A stretch of 64,000 bases of DNA from CBIFVZ01 sp966185765 (GTDB taxonomy: Bacteria > Pseudomonadota > Gammaproteobacteria > Enterobacterales > Enterobacteriaceae). A model generated the notes under the pieces. The model did not search any database. It was not told the DNA's origin and saw only the letters and a list, made by a program, of their open reading frames with translations. The position numbers and the translations under genes were made by a program. The stretch is from NCBI GenBank assembly GCA_966185765.1, contig CBIFVZ010000004.1:1-64000 (forward strand), written 5' to 3'. Below are positions 59,640 to 64,000 of this stretch, one piece after another. Numbering within the stretch: the first letter of the stretch is position 1; the number at the start of each line of letters is the position of its first letter.

Positions 59640-59780
59640 GAGACTGATGCCTTACCTCATCCTGTTTCAGACAGGGTGAATGACACCCAATAAAAAATAA
59701 GCAAAATCAATGCATTGATTTTCGTCTGCTCACCACAAAGAAGGAAAAACCACGTTTTTTCCTTCTTTGTCAGCAATCTG
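59640..59780. mobile_element. 141-bp terminator-targeting element, copy 3
   Basis: The copy lies in the convergent space between nfo and the esterase gene. It has the same length, ends and orientation as the others. It differs from copy 4 at six positions by hand count, including one base of the AT-rich palindrome stem (GCAAAATC for GGAAAATC). It carries no coding frame. Confidence 0.8.
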
Positions 59781-59802
59781 AACGGGCGCAGCAGCGCCCG
59801 TT
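59781..59802. terminator. Right terminator hairpin of element copy 3 (22-bp repeat)
   Basis: AACGGGCGC-AGCA-GCGCCCGTT followed by TTTT on the plus strand, a sound terminator for transcripts from nfo. One base differs from the left repeat. Confidence 0.85.
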
Positions 59803-59826
59803 TTTTATGGTCAGGAATCTGTCCAG

Positions 59827-60708
59827 CTACTTCCCGGCATCTGCCACTCCCGCCACGGTGTTGATGGTCTGCAGCAGTGAGGCTTCAAACACAGGTCCAT
59901 GAGTCAGGCCGGGATAAACGCGATAATCCGCATTAATGCCTTTCTGTTTAAGTATTTCCACCAACTGCGCGTTTTTATCCTGCGCAGGCATATCGCCCTG
60001 GCCATCACCTTCGTCAAGCTGCAGCTGCTTTCCCGCCAGCGCGGCATGGGAGAGCGCACGAGCGCGGGTTAGCATTACGTCTTTGCCCCAGCCCAGGGAC
60101 GCACTGGCCGCGTAATAGTGATTAAAACGCTCAGGCTCGCTGTAAAACGTATCCAGAACAAACAACCCACCGTAAGAGTGGCCCCACAGGCTCAGTTCAT
60201 GTTGATTGATACGTGTCTGGCTTTCAGCCCAGGGCAGAATGCGGTCCAGCAGTAGCTGTCGAAATGCCTCACTGCCACCGCCCTGGTCTTCTTTATAGAC
60301 AGGATGGCCGGACACCGGTCCTGGCGGGGTGTAATCGCGTGTGCGAGAGGGGATGTCAAAAGGCAACGCCGTCTGGTAACCCACGGCCACCAGTACCGGG
60401 GCTTTTGCCTTAGCAATACGTCCCAGCAGCGCTTCGCTCAGTTTTGACATAGCGGCGTTACCGTCAAGCATCACCAGCGCCGGTCTGCCAGCCTCTGGCG
60501 CGTCCCCGTTGGGCATCGCCAGCCACACTTTGTAATGGCGCCGCTTGTCAACAGAATCAAAGGTTGCGCTGCGGAAATGGTAATAAGCAGAGCCGGTATC
60601 CGCGATAGTTGGACCCAGTGGTTTAAATACAGGCTGCGCCTGGCACAGCCCGATTGCGGTAATAAAAAGAAAAGTAGAACTCAACAACCGACGAAGATGA
60701 CGTTTCAC
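59827..60708 (-). CDS. Periplasmic alpha/beta hydrolase, siderophore-esterase (IroE) type
   Basis: The 293-aa protein begins at a GTG (60708) with a signal peptide (VKRHLRRLLSSTFLFITAIG, cleavage near CQA-QP). It has the esterase nucleophile in WGHSYGGLF, a DEGDGQGD acidic region and a catalytic His in YPGLTHGPVF. This layout matches IroE and related periplasmic trilactone esterases. It may cut ferric or apo-enterobactin-like esters, which would complement cirA. No Fur box was found upstream, so iron control is unsupported. A TTG at 60735 is an alternative start. Confidence 0.8.
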   Translation of the reverse strand: MKRHLRRLLSSTFLFITAIGLCQAQPVFKPLGPTIADTGSAYYHFRSATFDSVDKRRHYKVWLAMPNGDAPEAGRPALVMLDGNAAMSKLSEALLGRIAKAKAPVLVAVGYQTALPFDIPSRTRDYTPPGPVSGHPVYKEDQGGGSEAFRQLLLDRILPWAESQTRINQHELSLWGHSYGGLFVLDTFYSEPERFNHYYAASASLGWGKDVMLTRARALSHAALAGKQLQLDEGDGQGDMPAQDKNAQLVEILKQKGINADYRVYPGLTHGPVFEASLLQTINTVAGVADAGK

Positions 60709-60934
60709 AGCCTGATTCCCTGTCGTTAATATCAAGAGCAGGTTATGAGTCTATGTCAGCCGCCGCTACGCTGTCTAACGCCTTATCACCCTAATTACGT
60801 TATGGAAAAAGAAACGTCGCGTGTCGACGGGCGGTCCCAACGCCACTCATGCAGCATATTTGCTTATCTGACACCCGCCGGGGAAACGACGAGGTTACGG
60901 CCGCCATCAGCGCGTCAGAAAGCGTCATAAAAAA

Positions 60935-60958
60935 ACCGGCACAGTCACCTGTGCCGGT
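60935..60958. terminator. Left terminator hairpin of element copy 4 (24-bp direct repeat)
   Basis: ACCGGCACAG-TCAC-CTGTGCCGGT, preceded by an A-run that gives a U-tract on the minus strand for fruA transcripts. It is identical to 61100-61123. Confidence 0.85.
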
Positions 60959-61099
60959 GAGACTGATGCCTTACCTCACCCTGTCTCAGACAGGGTGAAT
61001 GACACCCAATAAAAAATAAGGAAAATCAATTTATTGATTTTCGTCTGCTAACCACAAAGAAGGAAAAACCACGTTTTTTCCTTCTTTGTCAGCAATCTG
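60959..61099. mobile_element. 141-bp terminator-targeting element, copy 4
   Basis: The copy lies between the esterase gene and the end of the fru operon. It has the same length, ends and internal stem-loops as copies 1-3. All four stems are intact except for one base change next to the first (CACCC for CATCC), so it is close to a consensus. It has no coding frame. Its target repeat is 24 bp rather than 22, matching a longer stem. Confidence 0.82.
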
Positions 61100-61123
61100 A
61101 CCGGCACAGTCACCTGTGCCGGT
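61100..61123. terminator. Right terminator hairpin of element copy 4 (24-bp direct repeat)
   Basis: Exact repeat of 60935-60958, about 18 bases past the fruA stop. The element follows it on the minus strand in place of a U-tract. Confidence 0.8.
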
Positions 61124-61141
61124 TATCCGGATTGCCGTGAA

Positions 61142-62818
61142 TCAGACTGTTTTTTCTACCAGTGCGCTCTCCGGGCGTTTGAGGAAGGCATAAAGCAGCC
61201 CCGCCAGCAGCGTACCGACGACAATGGCCAGCAGGTAGCCCAACACCGGTGTAATCGCGCCAGGGATAAGCAGCACAAACAGTCCACCGTGTGGTGCCAT
61301 GAGTTGCGCCCCTACGGCCATTGAGATGGCACCCGTTACTGCACCGCCCAGAATACAGCACGGCAGTACGCGCATGGGGTCACGCGCCGCAAACGGGATT
61401 GCGCCTTCAGTGATAAAGCACAGGCCCAGTACCAGCGCGGCCTTACCACCTTCCTGCTGCGCCTTATCAAACTTGCGGCGAGCAAGAAGCGTTGCCAGCC
61501 CCAGCGCCAGCGGTGGCACCATGCCAGCGGCCATGATCGCCGCCATCGGCGCATACGTATGGGTACTCAGCAGGCCAACACCAAAGGCATACGCCGCCTT
61601 ATTGACCGGCCCGCCCATGTCAGTACACATCATGCCACCCAGAATCGCGCCCAGTAGTACGGCATTTGCCGTACCCATTGTTTGCAGCCAGTGAGTCAAT
61701 CCTTCAAGGATTTTCGCAACCGGCGTACCAATGATGTAAATCATCGCAAGCCCCACTACCAGGCTTGAAATCAGCGGGATGATAAGAATAGGCTTGAGCG
61801 CCTCCATGCTGGCCGGAAGTTTCAGTTTTGAACTGATAAGCTTTGCCACATAGCCCGCAAGGAAACCGGCGATGATACCGCCAATAAACCCGGAGCCGGT
61901 GCTCACTGCCAGCATCCCGCCAATCAGACCCGGCGTCAGACCAGGACGGTCGGCAATGGAGAAAGCGATATAGCCTGCCAGCACGGGCACCATCAACGCA
62001 AAGGCGCTTTCACCACCGATTTGCATCAGCGCGGCGGCAAGCGTCCCTTTCTCTTTGAAGGCTTCAATACCGAACACGAACGACAGCGCAATACACAGGC
62101 CGCCCGCGACCACCATCGGCAGCATGTAAGACACACCGGTCAGCAGGTGGCGATAGGCACCGCCGCCCTCTTTTTTGCTCTCCTGGCTTGCCTGCGCCTG
62201 ACCAGAAGGCTGACAGACCGTAGCCTGCGCCAGCGCCTTATCAAACTCCTGCGCCGTTTTCTTTAGCGCAAGGCCCGTTGAGGTGCGGTACATCGGTTTA
62301 CCGGCAAATTTTGCCAGGTCCACTTCAATGTCAGCCGCCACCAGCACCAGGTCGGCCTCTTCAATCTCCTGTGGCGTAATGGCATTGCCAGCCCCCACAG
62401 AACCACGGGTTTCAACCTTCACCCACCAGCCACGCTTTTTAGCCTCGGTTTCAATCGCTTCTGCCGCCATAAAGGTGTGCGCTACACCCGTCGGGCACGC
62501 GGTAACCGCGACAATACGTTTTGCACGTTCAACAGCTGCGGGCGCAGGGGCATGATACGGTTGCGCCTGACTTTTGGACTCACTCAAAAACTGTGCCGGG
62601 TGCTGCACAGCACGATCGATATCACCGTGATAAACCAGCTTGCCGTCCAGCGCACTGTCTGCAGGCAATGCACCGCCTACAACAATGGCCAGTTCTGCGT
62701 CATGCGGGTTATCGGTAAATGTGACACCCGCCTCACCAGCGGCACTGGCAAGCAGCGTTTTTACCAGATACGCACGTGCCTGCCCGCAGCCAGCGTCAAT
62801 AATCAGCAGCGTTTTCAT
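61142..62818 (-). CDS. fruA: Fructose-specific PTS enzyme IIB'BC
   Basis: The 558-aa protein has an N-terminal IIB' domain, a IIB domain with the phosphorylated Cys near residue 112 in VTACPTGVAHTF, and a C-terminal IIC domain with about nine helices (GVSYMLPMVVAGGLCIALSF, ICFITEGAIPFAARDP). It imports fructose as fructose 1-phosphate with FruB as phosphate donor. Length is near that of E. coli FruA (563 aa). It follows fruK by 21 bases. Confidence 0.97.
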   Translation of the reverse strand: MKTLLIIDAGCGQARAYLVKTLLASAAGEAGVTFTDNPHDAELAIVVGGALPADSALDGKLVYHGDIDRAVQHPAQFLSESKSQAQPYHAPAPAAVERAKRIVAVTACPTGVAHTFMAAEAIETEAKKRGWWVKVETRGSVGAGNAITPQEIEEADLVLVAADIEVDLAKFAGKPMYRTSTGLALKKTAQEFDKALAQATVCQPSGQAQASQESKKEGGGAYRHLLTGVSYMLPMVVAGGLCIALSFVFGIEAFKEKGTLAAALMQIGGESAFALMVPVLAGYIAFSIADRPGLTPGLIGGMLAVSTGSGFIGGIIAGFLAGYVAKLISSKLKLPASMEALKPILIIPLISSLVVGLAMIYIIGTPVAKILEGLTHWLQTMGTANAVLLGAILGGMMCTDMGGPVNKAAYAFGVGLLSTHTYAPMAAIMAAGMVPPLALGLATLLARRKFDKAQQEGGKAALVLGLCFITEGAIPFAARDPMRVLPCCILGGAVTGAISMAVGAQLMAPHGGLFVLLIPGAITPVLGYLLAIVVGTLLAGLLYAFLKRPESALVEKTV

Positions 62819-62839
62819 TGGGGCTTCTCCCGACAGAAT

Positions 62840-63775
62840 TTAAAAGGGTTGTAAGCTGACGCGTGCCATCATGGCTGCCAGTTTAGTCCTGTCGGTTATC
62901 CCGACATTGCTCTGGCTGACGGCCAGTGCAGCAACCGCTGTAGCAAGACGTAGCGTGTGCTCGCTGGATTCGCGCATCAGCAGGCCGTAAATCAGACCGC
63001 CCACCATCGAATCACCCGCGCCCACCGTACTGACTACTTCACAGGCTGGCGGTTTCGCTATCCACGCGCCGGAAGCGTTCACCCACAGCGCACCTTCTGC
63101 GCCAAGTGAAATCACCACGTGAGCGATGCCCTGCTCGCGCAACTGGTGCGCGGCGCTAACCACATCACCAATTTCCGGCAGCTTGCGACCAGCCCAGATT
63201 TCCAGTTCGCGCCGGTTTGGTTTCACCAGCCAGGGCGCGGCTTTCAGTCCGGCGACCAGCGCCTCACGACTGCTGTCAAAAATAATGCATGGACACTGGC
63301 TGCGCAGACGTACCATCCAGTCGGTAAAGGCATCCGGGCTAACGCCCGCAGGCAGGCTACCGCTCACACATACCATATCGAACTGACCCAGCCAGCTCAG
63401 GGAATCATTAACAAAACGCTCCCAGTCGCCCGGCGTGACGTCAAAGCCGGAGAAGTTCAGGTCCGTCACCTCGCCGTCTTTTTCGGTAAGCTTCACGTTA
63501 ATACGCGTGCGGCCCTGGACAACCTGGAAGCGGTTGGCAATACCCAGTTCGCTGAACAAATGCTGAAAGCCGTCCTGGTTATCTTTGCCCAGAAAACCGC
63601 CTACGGTGACATCGATGCCCAGGTCTTTCAGCACTTTGGCAACGTTAATGCCCTTACCAGCAGCATGCAGGCCGGTTGTACGTACCAGGTTAACTTCACC
63701 GCGCTCGATTTCTGGCGTGAATCCTACCAGGTCATAGGCCGGGTTAAGCGTAATGGTTGCAACGCGTCTGCTCAT
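62840..63775 (-). CDS. fruK: 1-phosphofructokinase
   Basis: The 311-aa PfkB-family kinase shows ATLNPAYDLVGF at the start, the GKGINVAKVL sugar loop and the anion hole GAGDSMVGGLI with the catalytic Asp near residue 249. It phosphorylates fructose 1-phosphate to the 1,6-bisphosphate. It overlaps fruB by four bases (ATGA), so it is translationally coupled. Confidence 0.97.
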   Translation of the reverse strand: MSRRVATITLNPAYDLVGFTPEIERGEVNLVRTTGLHAAGKGINVAKVLKDLGIDVTVGGFLGKDNQDGFQHLFSELGIANRFQVVQGRTRINVKLTEKDGEVTDLNFSGFDVTPGDWERFVNDSLSWLGQFDMVCVSGSLPAGVSPDAFTDWMVRLRSQCPCIIFDSSREALVAGLKAAPWLVKPNRRELEIWAGRKLPEIGDVVSAAHQLREQGIAHVVISLGAEGALWVNASGAWIAKPPACEVVSTVGAGDSMVGGLIYGLLMRESSEHTLRLATAVAALAVSQSNVGITDRTKLAAMMARVSLQPF

Positions 63776-64000
63776 GCTACGTCCTCCCCCAGACCCGCCG
63801 CGATGGCCTCACCAATCTCTTTCAGCGCCTGTTCAGCATCGTCACCGCTGGCGGTAATACGCAAGCGATGGCCTTTTTTCACGCCCAGCGCGACCACTTT
63901 CATCAGGCTGCGGCCATTAGCCGGTTTGCCCGTTCCGTCAAGGTTCACCACGGTAATCTCACTTGTGAATTGCTTTATGGTATTGACCAGCATTGTGCCG
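63772..64000 (-). CDS. fruB: Fructose PTS FruB (IIA-HPr), C-terminal part
   Basis: The window ends inside this gene. The visible 76 residues are the HPr-like domain: TMLVNTIKQFTSEITVVNLDG, then GRSLMKVVALGVKKGHRL with the region equal to the HPr regulatory serine loop, and AIAAGLGEDVA at the end. The phosphorylated His in GLHARP lies just beyond the edge. FruB carries phosphate from enzyme I to FruA. The upstream promoter and Cra sites are outside the window. Confidence 0.94.
   Translation of the reverse strand, partial: GTMLVNTIKQFTSEITVVNLDGTGKPANGRSLMKVVALGVKKGHRLRITASGDDAEQALKEIGEAIAAGLGEDVA

Noticed and set aside
60709..60934. Fur box for the esterase gene
   Set aside because: No GATAAT-like dyad was found in the upstream region.

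Overview
The window is chromosomal DNA of an Enterobacteriaceae species close to Enterobacter, Klebsiella, Kosakonia or Cronobacter. The evidence is gene order and protein similarity to Escherichia coli near 47 min: mrp/metG, yohO, yehWXY-osmF, bglX, dld, pbpG, yohC, yohD, dusC, yohJK, cdd, sanA, mglBAC, galS, yeiB-folE, yeiG, cirA, lysP, yeiE/yeiH, nfo and fruBKA. Accessory blocks replace mlrA, yohF/mdtQ and yeiS-preTA of E. coli. I name no species because the sequence alone does not settle it.

Layout. 1-411: a TPP riboswitch reading left off the window, probably thiM. 412-7164: accessory genes, namely a cysteine hydrolase, a frameshifted DMT transporter joined to a LysR gene, an MFS transporter with an M20 amidohydrolase, yicN, a SnoaL-like secreted protein and rcnB. 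7412-10706: mrp and metG, divergent. 10950-14789: yohO and the osmoprotectant-type ABC operon. 15090-23388: bglX, dld, a DUF937-OmpA fusion, pbpG, yohC, yohD. 23390-30500: a methyltransferase remnant, then a beta-glucoside operon (BglG-type antiterminator, BglF-type PTS, phospho-beta-glucosidase) and an OprD-like porin with an exported SurE-like phosphatase. Three RAT/terminator elements of the BglG type lie in this block, one of them before the porin. 30633-37703: dusC and a complete 3-hydroxybenzoate/gentisate cluster (mhbR, mhbTDHIM). 37837-50374: core genes including cdd and the galactose transport operon with its CRP and GalS sites. 50506-64000: a vWA-domain protein, cirA with a Fur box, lysP, yeiE/yeiH, nfo, a periplasmic esterase, and the fructose PTS operon, which is cut by the right edge.

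The most unusual feature is a 141-bp element present four times (7227, 14923, 59640, 60959). Each copy sits inside a rho-independent terminator and is flanked by a direct repeat of the whole terminator hairpin (22, 22, 22 and 24 bp). The element has imperfect terminal inverted repeats and four internal stem-loops. It looks like a non-autonomous mobile element that targets terminator dyads and leaves a usable hairpin on each side. I could not search databases, so I cannot say whether it has been described.

The second point of interest is the RAT element in front of the porin-SurE pair. It suggests that one antiterminator controls outer-membrane entry, a periplasmic phosphatase, PTS uptake and phospho-glucoside hydrolysis together.
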